Origin: Chrysophaeum taylorii
Lineage: Eukaryota > Sar > Pelagophyceae > Pelagomonadales > Pelagomonadaceae
Length of the DNA: 25,039 bases
Assembly: GCA_029834535.1 (NCBI GenBank)
Contig: JAQMWT010000132.1
Span: forward strand, 1 to 25,039
Direction of reading: 5' to 3'
Part shown: positions 8,921 to 18,689 of the stretch, in pieces
How the letters are laid out: each line of letters opens with the position of its first letter
Numbering within the stretch: position 1 is the stretch's first letter
The notes under the pieces: generated by a model
Databases searched by the model: none
Told to the model about the DNA's origin: nothing
The model's input: the letters and a program-made list of their open reading frames with translations, nothing else
Position numbers and translations under genes: made by a program

Positions 8921-9905
8921 GTGGCATTCAACAAGGCGCTTGCGAGGATGCCCAACATGCCATTTACCGCCGGGCAGTGCTCTTCAGCGTTTCTGGCACC
9001 GAGCACTAATAAGTCTACTGCAGCAGTCATCGATATTGCGAACAGGCAGCACAATGCGCGGCAGGCGACTCCACGCGCACCTCCCGACGAGGCGGCCCCG
9101 ACCGCGAGGCGTGGCATCATCACAGCCTCGATTATCACAACAACAGTCTGAGATAGACTACCAGCAGCAGCCACACCCGAGTGTTGGGGTCTCAGCGCCG
9201 ATCGAGCTGAAAGAGACGGCTCTGTCCGCACGGAAGCAGGACGCTGCTGCTGCCGCGACACCGCGCTGCTGCCCGCGAGGAGGTGGCTAGGACGCTGACA
9301 GCCGACGACTCCGCTCTTTTTTCGAGAGAGAAAGTCCTCGTGGACCTCAACGCCAACCAGAGATCGGTTCGTGCAAGAGTGCTCTCGATTGGCGAGACAC
9401 CCATCCCTTCCGATCGATGAGCCCGATGGGCTCAATGCTGCTCTCATCGAGGAGCTCACTTTGCAGTCTGAACCCGACCCGCCACCGCCGCGATGGCCCG
9501 TCTCCACCTCTATGCCTCTCTGCCACCTCGATCGGTTATCGATAACCGATCCTCGTGGTCGGTCGGCCCCGCCACCGATCTTTCGTCCTCGTCAGCTGCC
9601 GCGCTGCCGCCAGTCCTCAGCTCGTGCTCCTCTGCTTTCGCAGCTTCTCCAACTTTCTTCCCCCGCCCGCTCTGCGGTCCTCGCTCTCACCGGGCGCGGC
9701 CTTCCTGCGCATTCGGTGTTCGGGCCGCTGCAAGACGCTCCGCAAACTGCCGACGACGGGGGCGCGAACGGCGAGAGGGCCAAGCGGCTAGCCCCGCGGG
9801 CGGCTTGCAGCCAGTGGCGGCGACCGGCCGAAAACATCGCCGCCTTCTTCGCGACTCTAACGATTGTTCGGGAAACCTACATGAAACGTCGGGAAAATGT
9901 GTAGC
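8921..9905 (+). pseudogene. Unidentified decayed coding-like stretch
   Basis: An ATG at 8921 opens 76 residues beginning MAFNKALARMPNMPF. Further protein-like text follows in changing + frames: ALFSREKVLVDLNANQRSVR and ARVLSIGETP around 9305-9410, then EPDGLNAALIEELTLQSEPD around 9419-9480. Frames change by indels and are interrupted by stops, as in an old pseudogene. I recognise no family. Composition alone can mimic coding in GC-rich DNA, so the call is weak. Confidence 0.3.
9530..9551. repeat. Perfect 22-bp palindrome
   Basis: The arm GATCGGTTATC (9530-9540) is followed without spacer by its exact reverse complement (9541-9551). A perfect palindrome with 11-bp arms is not expected by chance in 25 kb. 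It could be the site of a dimeric DNA-binding protein, recombinase or nuclease; nothing nearby identifies which. Confidence 0.9.
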
Positions 9906-9973
9906 GTCTCGCAGGTCGCCGCGGGCTTGTGGTGGAAAAGAGGTGGGGGCTGACTTTGTAATTACGAGCACTA

Positions 9974-10004
9974 TGACGAGCTAATCTGAACGCTGATTGG
10001 TTCG
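9974..10004. promoter_or_regulatory. CCAAT-containing module, copy 1
   Basis: A 27-bp block that starts TGACGAGCTAATCTG and ends in ATTGG (inverted CCAAT) matches the block at 10568-10594 at 22 of 27 positions, with the same spacing. Both are followed by CGGATTAAGG at some distance (about 10055 and 10627). It may be a promoter fragment or part of a dispersed repeat; no convincing gene follows copy 1. Confidence 0.4.
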
Positions 10005-10567
10005 TTTAGGTAGTCAGCGTACTCTCAAGCCTAATAACTGGTCTCTAACTGGCCTCGGATTAAGGATTTGTACTCGCATGTGCTCTGTCGGTCCCACGCC
10101 TTAACCCGATGGAACGCGACCGCACCGAGCTGGCCTCTCGCCATCCCCATGTCGAGAATGTTAGTCACCATGGCAGGGCGCTCGACCCTGGAGGCGGAAG
10201 TACGCGTCGCCGGTAGCTTTCTGGGCTATGTACTCCTCGGACAGTCTCCACATTCCTCCATCGCGTAGTAGGTCTCTGCGCCTTGGGACAACAGGAAAAA
10301 AGGCAGTATGTATGTGACTCAGAGAGCTAGGGTTAAAAACCGTCTGATCCTCTCATCCTTCGAGCCTCTGGAACGTCGCCTTTGCTTCAGCTACCCGCTG
10401 CTCCTCAGCACGCTTGTCGCGTTCAATCTCTTCGTTTGTACAGCGCTTTCGCTGCTGAAGGTCCCTCCCCCGAGACATCGTTCCCGAGACATTGTTCGGT
10501 CAGTGGTCGGTCGATGTTGCTTGCTCGTAAAGAAGTCTTGAGCAGCACGCCACAAAATGCTGACGTT

Positions 10568-10609
10568 TGACGAGCTATTCTGGCCTCTCATTGGCTCGTG
10601 CTGACGTCA
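10568..10609 (+). promoter_or_regulatory. CCAAT module copy 2 plus CRE-like site upstream of OTU-like relic
   Basis: The block TGACGAGCTATTCTG...ATTGG (10568-10594) is the second copy of the module at 9974. It is followed by a perfect TGACGTCA palindrome (10602-10609), the core of CRE/bZIP sites. The first ATG of the coding-like stretch lies at 10675, so spacing fits a proximal promoter. Function is inferred from motifs only. Confidence 0.4.
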
Positions 10610-10674
10610 CAGGCGTACAGTTTGCTCGGATTAAGGGCCTTCTTCCAGCCGCACCAGCTGCGAGGAAACGAGCC

Positions 10675-11815
10675 ATGTCCGTCAGGGACAACGGTGGAGT
10701 GCGTGAAGACGAGGACGACGAGGACGACGTACACAATGAGGTGATGTCAGAAGCAGAGCCGGTCAGGCCTATTCCTGGAAGTACCGACCCCATTGACCTC
10801 TGCGGCGACGTGACCGATGTGAATCCAAGCAATTTGTGTGGACTCGGCGCCTTCGACCTGCAAGAGTACAGAGCTCTAGCGTCGGGTTTTGTACCGACGG
10901 CAATCGATCGCGAAGGCGTCATCCCGGGCGAGCTCCTGCGTGGATGGACAATTATGTCTTGTTTCGACTGACGGCGGTCGCTCTTGGCGCCAAGGAACTG
11001 TCCTCCGTCCAGCGGAAGCCGACACGACGCCCTGTTTGGTGCGAATGGGCGACTCGATAGTCGACCTCTTGTTGGCCCCGTCGCACTACAGGGATGGGCT
11101 TGGCGTCGCAGCTTCGGAACCGCCCCCTTTGTTTCGGATCGTACGCAATGCGGATTTCGCCGTCGTGATGCGTAGTCTTATCGACGAGCAAATGACGAAC
11201 GCCGACGGCAGAACGAGGTGGGCGACGGGCACTGCGGCTACCGCTGTAGCGTGCGGCAGGTTCTCCTGAAGCGCGGGTTTTTTTGCGTCGACTCAATCAC
11301 TGCCGTTCACGTCGAGATGGCGCGCGATGTGGTTGCAAGAGGATTGGAGGACAACCCTGACGCCATCGTCGAGCTCTCAGTCGACCCCACCTTAGCGGAG
11401 CACGTCGCAAGGAGGCCGTCGAATCTTCGTGCCGTCGACTGCACTCAGCCCTGCGACCGCTACTACTGGTTCGGCTGCACCGACTCGATGGACGGTCTAG
11501 TCTAGTCTAGTGGTCTAGTCACAGGCCAATGTTTCGACTCGACTTCGCATTTGGGCGTCGCAGAGTGTTCGGAGATTCAACGCCGATGGGACCTTCGAAG
11601 ACGTGCCGATCAGTCGCTGCATACCAAGTCGGGAAGACCTGGTATTTGAGCACGACGGCAGAGTCCATTACACGTTCTGGGTATGCGTCGAACTTGAGCA
11701 GGCTGCCATCACAGTACGTAGATGGCTACCCGCAGCCTGGTTATGCGCTCGCAAGGAGCGACACTTAATGCCAATTCTCGCGCTTGCCGCATTGACTGAA
11801 CATAGATAGTGCGCA
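10675..11815 (+). pseudogene. Frameshifted gene relic with OTU-protease-like motif
   Basis: From ATG 10675 the frame reads an acidic N-terminus (MSVRDNGGVREDEDDEDDVH), then FDLQEYRALASGFVPTAID. After a shift near 10940, a second frame reads LCLVSTDGGRSWRQGTVLRP and LLLAPSHYRDGLGVAASEPP. After another shift near 11215, the first frame returns with VGDGHCGYRCSVRQVLLKRG (11218-11277). D-G-x-C-x-[FY]-R is the catalytic Asp/Cys signature of OTU cysteine proteases (Cys codon 11233-11235). A candidate catalytic His lies in DGRVHYTFWV (codon 11666-11668), about 144 codons downstream in another frame. OTU domains occur in host deubiquitinases, viruses and some transposons including Helitron relatives. 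The alternative is an intron-containing gene misread as shifted. OTU identity is tentative; coding origin is more secure. Confidence 0.45.
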
Positions 11816-12531
11816 TGCTAGATAGGGCGCGGGAGAGCGAGGTACGAGCTCGACTCATCAGCGTCGAGACCAGGACGGACTTTCTTCTTCTTTCTTTTCG
11901 CATACTGCACCAGGACAATAAAATTTCTAGAGCTCGCGCTATAAAATCAAAGCCGAAAAGGCTGCCGCGGCAGGATGTCATGGCTCGAGGAATCCGCCGA
12001 AACGTAGAAGTCTTTCCTTCTAGACGGAGCCGCAGTTAGAAAAACTTGCCTACTAGCATGGTGCATAGTAGCATCGCTCGGAGGACACTTGGATGGGGAT
12101 TGGACACTATGATTGACTCATTAGACGTCAAACGTTCTTTGAAGAATCGTAGAAAAAAAGTGGTCTAAGGTCGATTAAGAGGCGCAGGACTCCCGCGCGA
12201 GGGCCGAAATTGTCACATGGTCGCCTTTTTTTTTGAGGATCCTGGATTACATCTTTCATGGCCCCGATTTGCCTTGGAACAAGATCCGTAGCTGCCGAAT
12301 TGAGAAAGTCTTCGGGTGCTTGCACGGTATGGCCCGCGTGGTGGTCGGAGTCGTTGCGCGTAGCATAGAAAACACTAGCGGTTCGCACATCCACGGGTCT
12401 GGCAATCACTGCGAGCGAAAATGTTCGTGTCGACCTTCGACCAATCGGACGGGTGACGCAGATCCGCCGCCGCCCTCTCGTCAATTTATAGTCGTCGTCA
12501 TTAATCCATACATCCAAAAGATTATTGCGCC
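11816..12531. other. Gene-free stretch between convergent relics
   Basis: Short open frames occur on both strands here, but none has recognisable motifs or continuity with its neighbours. The segment lies between the + strand OTU-like relic and the 3' end of the minus-strand relic, which would be convergent. Confidence 0.4.
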
Positions 12532-13871
12532 TTACTCGTACTCTTTCCCATCCTTCGCCTCGCCAGCGTTATCCACATCATCGTATTCATTATCCGACCA
12601 CTCTAAGCGCCAAGAACCGGGCTTGGTGCCAACGAATAGCGTCGGACGATGCGCCGTAATACGTCCAGCAGGAGTCGTCACTGTACTTGACATAGACCCA
12701 GCCCAGCCCAATTCTCCGGCTTTGAAATTTATCGTCGGGATCTATTCAGTGACGTCGGGCATCCAGTTAGCGCTTGGCTGGCCTGCCAACTCGAAGAAAA
12801 CCTCGACCAAATTCGTCAGCGATCGTTGGCCGTTGTGAGCGATGAGGTTGGTTGCTGTTTTCCCTCCTTCGACGCGCGTCGCTTCTTTGGGGGGGGGGTC
12901 GAGCTCTTTGTCGTTCGCAGGCAACGAGACTCGAGGTCGAGGCGATGCGCCGTCGCGGTACTAAGTGTAAGACTACTTGGCCTCGAGATCTTCTTCCATA
13001 TCCGCGCGAACAAACGTGCATACGTTATATTTGAGGATCTTGTTGAGCTAGTAGGTCAGGAGGAGGCGCCTGGAATCCTCGCTGCCAAGAGAGTCCTTCA
13101 TCAAATCCTCGTGGACCTTGGCCACCTCAACTTGGCGCCGCCATCGGAAGGTGCTACCTGAACAAGCACGCGGGCAGTCTCGTCTCGCAAACTGGGCCGA
13201 CGAACGCCGTGATAATCGCAACCTCGGCCACCTCGCTCGGCGCGGCGCGTGAGGCAAGAAGCTCCATGCACTGCCAAAACATCTTGAGTCCCCACGGCGT
13301 CCCCGGTCAAACCGGAGCCCTTAATGGCCCGACGGCTCGAGAGGCAGACACGGATGGAAAGGGATCCTTGCTTAGCTTCTTCGCACTCTGGCGAACACCG
13401 GCGGCAAGGCTAACATTGATCATCGCGTCGGTTGCAGATCCGAGACGTATTTTTTTTAGAGCGCCAAGGTTTCGCGGTCGAACGCATTTTCTGAACCATC
13501 GCCCACTCTTTACTCTTTACTCTTTACTACAAGCAAGCGCTCGAATAGTCGTAAACAAGTGCAGGCCAGGAAGCTGACCTGGTCCCAGTAAGTTGACTGG
13601 GGTTCTAGTAAGTTCGCCTGGCTCCAGCAATATTCGAGCGAAAGCCCCGCCGAAACTCCAGATCGTCGAGCGACACCTCGAAGTTCTCGAAGGGCACGCG
13701 ATCTCGTCGACGGTCCCCGCCCCTCTCGCGATCGGCGTTCTCGGCGTAGTAAGCGTGAAACAGCAACAACGTTGTAGCGGCAGCAACGATCCGCCGCGAT
13801 CGCTTGCGCTCGACCGAGCAACTCTTCCGAACCGAGGAGAGAGATGCGAGCCTCCTGCGGCCCTTCATCAC
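12532..13871 (-). pseudogene. Unidentified minus-strand gene relic with four in-frame amber codons
   Basis: Reading 13871 to 12532 on the minus strand gives coding-like text in three frames. First comes an Arg-rich segment (RKRSRRIVAAATTLLLFHAY, then FENFEVSLDDLEFRRGFRSN, 13605-13871). Next is SATDAMINVSLAAGVRQSAK and FWQCMELLASRAAPSEVAEV (13154-13470), with a TGA in frame at 13307-13309. The last frame reads EVAKVHEDLMKDSLGSEDSR, LNKILKYNVCTFVRADMEED, RSLTNLVEVFFELAGQPSAN and an acidic tail RLEWSDNEYDDVDNAGEAKD. It is interrupted only by TAG at 13048, 12973, 12961 and 12742 and closes with TAA at 12532-12534. The Arg-rich start and acidic tail would suit a transposase, but no DDE block is identified. 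Family unknown. Confidence 0.45.
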
Positions 13872-14263
13872 AGCAGCAGGCGTCGACCTGGGCCACGCAC
13901 GACGCGCGGACTGTAATCGACAACCGCGAAACTCGAATCCCCCCCAAAACCTCTTTTAACTTTTCGCGACCTCTTTTAACTTTTCGTGACTCGCACGAGA
14001 AGTTGGTAGCCGACCTTTTCGCGCAAAAAAAACGGCTAGCAAGACTATCCGGTTACACGCAAAAAAAATGTACTGGATGAAAAAAAAAAACGTGTATCTA
14101 GACACTAACTAGTTCTCCTGGTCCCAACCTCTAACCCCACATTCACTTGGTCCCAAATTTCAAGTATCACGAAGTTTCGTGCTGTGCTGACTTCGACAGT
14201 GACCTCGGAAACACTCGCCTTGACTCGCCTAAAAGTGCAGGCCAGTAAGTCCACTTGGAACCA
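13570..14263 (+). repeat. Six dispersed copies of a GTAAGTTCACYTGGTCCCA-like motif
   Basis: Related 16-20 bp blocks in the same orientation occur at 13570, 13588, 13608, 14110, 14140 and 14245, e.g. GAAGCTGACCTGGTCCCA, GTAAGTTGACTGGGGTTCTA, ATTCACTTGGTCCCA. The first and last are preceded by the identical 13-mer AAGTGCAGGCCAG (13557-13569 and 14233-14245). Between them lie a 20-bp duplicated CGACCTCTTTTAACTTTTCG-like block (near 13950-13987) and several A-tracts. This resembles the subterminal repeat clusters of DNA transposons. Confidence 0.6.
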
Positions 14264-14492
14264 AAGCTAAAGCCCTTCAGTTCAGCGCCCAATTCGACGC
14301 GGTCCCTAGCAAACACTCGTCCTTCTAAGGGCGTTCCACTTCTTCGTTCTCTGTTCAACACGCGCATGACTAGGTGCCGCCGCCGCCTGCTTCGCTCTGA
14401 ACCCGACGACTCTGTTGCGGGAGAGAGGGCGGTAGCCACCCGAGGACCTCGCCGTATAGACGACAGTGCGCGTGTAGACGCCGGGAGGGGGC

Positions 14493-15201
14493 TTATCGGT
14501 ATTGCGCAGCACGTGTGGGGTAGGGTGGAGTCGTCGAACCATAAGAGGATATCCTTTGGGTTTCCGATCGACAGAGAGCCACGTAGAGCTGGACGTGGCA
14601 GAAGACGGGCTTGGGCAAGAGGACGCCGACCTTGCGGGGCGTCTGGCCCTGGTTCTTGTTGATCGTTTGGCGTAGGCGGGGCTTAAGGGATACTGGTTGG
14701 AGGAGCCTCGGTGACACGACGCGATCGATGATGTATCGGGTGCCGTTGCAGTGGCCGTGCGACGGGTCTCGAGGTTGAGAAGACTTTAAGCTCGCGATCA
14801 AAGTCAGCATGCCGTTGGTTTCCAGGGAGTTGAAAACTCGACTGTAAAGAGCGAGGCGTCGTCTTCCGACCCACAACCTAGTCGGCCGAAAAGAACTCCG
14901 ACGCCTCGTCCCCGGGAAAAAAATGCCGCGGTCATGCGCGTGTTGTATGTAGTCAGCATCGACAACATCGTTTCGACGGGGCGTGAGAATGGCGCGCTGG
15001 CTAAAAGAGCCGCCGCGGGTCGTGGAAATACTCTGCGAGGTCGCCGTAGACGTCTTGGAGGAGGATCAAGGATGTCTGGATCTGAACGTGCAGGGTTTCA
15101 GGATTGCAACGGTGTGGAGGATTAGGGTTACAAGCTCGCTCTGGGACCCACAAAAGTGTGCCTGCCGACACCGAACCGCCGCCCCGGCCGAAGAGAAGCA
15201 C
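14493..15201 (-). pseudogene. Helitron-type Pif1 helicase, C-terminal half, relic
   Basis: On the minus strand, in several frames, the blocks appear in the correct order for a Helitron/Pif1-family helicase. They are DVYGDLAEYFHDPRRLF (15010-15060), RAILTPRRNDVVDA (about 14957-14999), FFSAD (14881-14895), VFNSLETNGM (about 14806-14840), CNGTRYIID (about 14724-14750), LRQTINKNQGQTPRKVGV (14620-14675; motif V, T-x-x-x-x-QG-x-T) and QLYVALCRSETQR (14555-14593; motif VI, YVAL-S/C-R). Frameshifts between blocks and a TAG after RRLF show it is dead. The N-terminal helicase motifs (Walker A/B) and the Rep/HUH nuclease are not seen; the intact gene at 15371 occupies the place where they would lie, so the copy is truncated. 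Confidence 0.85.
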
Positions 15202-15370
15202 TCGAGGGGACGGACGTTTTTATTCCGTCGAGAGTGCATGCACCCGGGGTGGTGGTTTGAAGTGTCTGGTCGAAGGTGGCGGCGACTAAATGGGTGGCGT
15301 TCTAGGGCTTGTTGACGTTGGTCCGTCGTAGTACGAGAGTCGTGATACACTGGCGGCCAGTCGTTGCATA

Positions 15371-17476
15371 ATGATGAATTTGTTGTTGTTGTTGATAATG
15401 GTTGCCGGCGTTGTGAATGGAAAGCCCGTCTCTCTGAGCGTCGAGGGCGGGCGCATCAGCTTTCGCGTCGGCGAGGATGTGTGGCTCGAATCCGTCGGAG
15501 CCGTTGTTGGGAACGAGTCGTACGCAGGATCGTCGGTCGGACGGACGTTTGAATTCGGAGCTATGCGCGGGAGGCTTCGGTCGTACAAGAATTCATTCAT
15601 ATTCGAACAGCACTTCCCCGAGGGCCTCGAAGGCACGACGGTATGGCCGCGGTTCAAGCCGTCGACTAGAAGGTGCTTTACGTACCACGGAGACTTTCCG
15701 CAAATGGCGAGCGGAACGCTCGAAACGTACCAAGCTTCGGACCAAGGCGGGCTTCCCCTGGTCGTGTTCGACGAGGAGACCGTGTCGATTCTGAGTCCGC
15801 TGGAAAACCCGAAAGCCCAGCGGGCGGTCGCCGTGGGGGTCGGGATCAAAACGTCGGCTCCGGCCGGGTGGACCCAACGATGGATTTTGACGTTCGGGTC
15901 TTCGATGAGACGTACCTTCGACGACTGGGGAGCCACCGTCCTCGCGCTCCTCAACGTCACGAATGATCTGCGTTTCAACATGTATCGCGATCCCGTGCAC
16001 GCGACCATCGGATTTTGGACAGATAACGGCGGGTACTATCACTATTCGACCGGACTTTGGCCAAACCAGACGTACGAGCAAGTCTTGCCGTTAGTCAAAG
16101 CGTACCACGAGTCGCTCGGACTCAAGTAAGTGCGTCGTCGTTACTATGAGTAGTCGCGATCTAGGTTTGGCCACTGGCAGTTCGACAGCTGGTTCTACCC
16201 GAAGGACGGCGGCGTATCGGACGGCGCCGTCGTGAACTGGACCTCGCTCGACTCGGTCTTCCCGAGCGGCATGGCCGCCATTCAAGAAAAGCTCGGAGTC
16301 CCGATGGTCATGCACAATCGCCAGTGGTCTGTCGTTTCCGATTACATCAAGGCCTCGAGCGCGGGCGTCGAGTGGCTGGCGACCGGCGAGCCGCCGAACG
16401 GCGCGGCCGTCCCGCGCGACCCGGCGGCCTTTTTCGAATGGTTCTTCCAGCAACAAGATGGCTGGGGCCTTTCCATGTACGAGCAGGACTGGATGTGCAC
16501 CGAGTACGACAAAGTGGCGGCGATGAAAACGAATTTGACTCTGGCTGACGACTGGTTGCGCGGCATGGCCGCCGGCCTCCTCTTTGGCGCCAATCTGACG
16601 CAGCAGTATTGCATGCCTTACGCCTACGACGTGATCGCCGCCGCGGGATTTCCACGAGTGACCAACGCCCGCGCATCCAACGACTACTTCCACGACAAGC
16701 ACGGCCGCCAAAATTGGCAGATAGGTGCCACCTCGTTGTTCTATACGGCCCTCGGCATCTTGCCGTTCAAGGACGGTTTTTACTCGTCCAATCTGCCGCA
16801 GCCGGGCGGCCAAAACGCAGGACCCGAACTTCATCCCGACCGCGAGATTATTATCGCCACTCTCTCGGCTGCGATGGTCGCGCCCATGGACGGCTTGGGC
16901 TACATGAACGCCACGCGGATCAAGGCCTCCTGCCGCGCCGACGGCGTTGTCATGAAACCGGATTTGCCGCTCCGCCCCCCCGACGTCTGCTTCTTCTCCG
17001 ATCCGCCGGATTACGACATAAAACCCGAATCCTGCATGATCTACGAAACGTTTACGGATTTTTTCGATCGCCGAATTCATTACATTTATTTCGACAACAC
17101 CACCTGGCTCGACGAGACGATGCTCGACGATCCAAACCCGCGAGAAACAAAAAATCTCGTGGCCTACAATTGGTACACGCGCCAACTCTCCGCGCTCCCG
17201 ACGCGCCTGACGCCCGGCTACGAGAATCACTCGTACGCCCTCGTCTCGCCCTTTCTCAACGGCCTCGCCTTCCTCGGACAACTCGACAAGTACGCGCCCG
17301 CCTCTCGCGCCCGCTTCTTCAACCTCTCCTCCACTCCGAACTGCCCTCTCCAACTCACCGTCTTCGGCGTCAACGAGTCCGTCACCACCTGCGCGGCTAC
17401 GAACAACTTCACCCTCGTCTGCGAAACCATCTCCTTCTCCGCGCCTCGCACGGAAAACCTCTGTCTCCATCCATGA
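15371..17476 (+). CDS. Predicted secreted glycosidase-like protein, two exons
   Basis: Exon 1 is 15371-16125 and exon 2 is 16165-17476; the 39-nt intron starts GTAAGTGCG and ends ATCTAG. Splicing gives GLKFGHWQFDSWFYPKDGG across the junction and a 688-residue protein. Residues 1-17 (MMNLLLLLIMVAGVVNG) are a signal peptide. About twelve N-x-S/T sequons (e.g. NVT, NQT, NWT, NLT, NTT, NHS, NFT) fit passage through the secretory pathway. Blocks such as IGFWTDNGGYYHYSTG, HWQFDSWFYPK, VFPSGMAAIQEKLGVPMVMH, GWGLSMYEQDWMCTEYD and TALGILPFKDGF resemble the TIM-barrel core of alpha-galactosidase-like glycoside hydrolases (GH31/GH36 type). Asp in YEQDW is a candidate nucleophile. The exact family and substrate cannot be named from the sequence. 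Export to cell wall, mucilage or medium is likely. The tail shows no membrane anchor. Confidence 0.75.
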
Positions 17477-17493
17477 GAGGAGGACAGTCTAAA

Positions 17494-17525
17494 AATCATC
17501 ATCATCATTATTATTATTATTATTA
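17494..17525 (+). repeat. (ATC)n/(ATT)n microsatellite
   Basis: ATCATCATCATC followed by a run of ATT triplets lies about 20 bp after the stop codon of the glycosidase-like gene, directly before the first AAGTTTGGTCA motif. Confidence 0.95.
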
Positions 17526-17889
17526 GGGATCCGTCAAGTTTGGTCAAAAAGTTTGGTGAATTTCTTTCATGTTTGCTCGATTTTGATGTATGAATAAGGA
17601 AAAACTCACATGTGTGGTCACTTTCCATAGAAGTTAGGTCAGTTAAGTTTGGTCACTCCAAAGTTGCATTAAGTTTGATCAATCAACACTTCAAGTTTGA
17701 TTATTTTCCTTGTAAGTTTGGTCAACAAGTTTGATCACTACTCCTCAAACTTCCACAGTATTGATCAAACTTCGGCTTTTTAAATCAAACTTAAGGAGGC
17801 TTTTTTAAGGTGGCGCGTGAGCGCTTTTGGTGCGAAAATGCTTTAAAAACGAGAGCTAGGTGCTGCAGCTGCGCAGAAACTACCGTGGC

Positions 17890-18650
17890 GTTACACGCGC
17901 GGCATGGACACCCCCCATGACTGCCTTAGAAGGAGGTCCGTCCTAAGACAGCACGGCGATACGCAAGGAGAGCGGGTAGCGACACGCGGCCCCGAGAGCA
18001 GATTCCCACGGCTTGGCGTACTTAAGCTTGGCCCATTCTCGTACCTTCCATCGTTCGTAGAAGCCACCCAAACCGCGACTCACCACGGTGGTGTTGCCGT
18101 GGTCGTGCGTCATTCTTCAACAACAAGCGGACATAGGACACCAGACTTACACGGTCTGCGTGACACGGATCACCCCATTCTGCATCCCAAAACTCGAGAG
18201 GGAGCGCGTCTTTGATAATCGACTCGGGGTTGAGAACGCGAAACTCGACGACCTCGAGAAACTGCGCGATAACGCCCCTCGAGCACCCAAAGATTGTAGT
18301 CCCACACTTGTCCGGGACCGTACAGGACCACGTTCAGGAGTTCCTCACCGTCGCGTACCCGATCCGGAGTTAGCTGTCCAGCTTGATCATGGGACGGCAA
18401 CGCGAGCACGTGCCGTTACGCCAGCATAAACAACTCGCACGACCGTAAGAGAACACCTCCTTATCCTCCTCCTCCTCGCGCATCTCGACAACCCCGCCCT
18501 GCCGCAAGATCTCCCCGGGAGCTGCTGCTGCACCGTCGAGCACTGTACGAGAAAGTCGGCAAATACAAGCTGCGGCGCGAAGGGATGTCAAGACGTCGAC
18601 AGCCTCGTTCCGAAAGATCGCCGACACCACCCCTGTAATTCTAACCCAGT
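17890..18650 (-). pseudogene. Decayed minus-strand coding stretch inside the AAGTTTGRTCA element, part 2
   Basis: Minus-strand text reads VSAIFRNEAVDVLTSLRAAA and EMREEEEDKEVFSYGRASCL (18370-18640). It then reads QLTPDRVRDGEELLNVVLYG and GQVWDYNLWVLEGRY (about 18260-18390), FLEVVEFRVLNPESIIKDAL and EFWDAEWGDPCHADRVSLVS in another frame, and finally RWKVREWAKLKYAKPWESAL (about 17990-18060). Frames change repeatedly, so it is a pseudogene. I recognise no family; a transposase or element-borne gene is the natural guess from its position. Confidence 0.45.
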
Positions 18651-18689
18651 CATCAGTACGAGTCTAAAATATGACAAGTTTGATGTGAT

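Noticed and set aside
8725..9507. 260-residue minus-strand open frame
   Set aside because: Composition looks random, no motif is visible, and the + strand shows at least equally protein-like fragments in the same place.
12532..13257. TAG reassigned to a sense codon in this genome
   Set aside because: The adjoining part of the same relic contains TGA and frameshifts, and transposon relics nearby carry mixed stops; pseudogene decay explains it.
13605..13871. PIF/Harbinger transposase N-terminus suggested by DDLEFRRGFR
   Set aside because: No DDE_4-type catalytic blocks follow in any frame, so the resemblance is too short to name a family.
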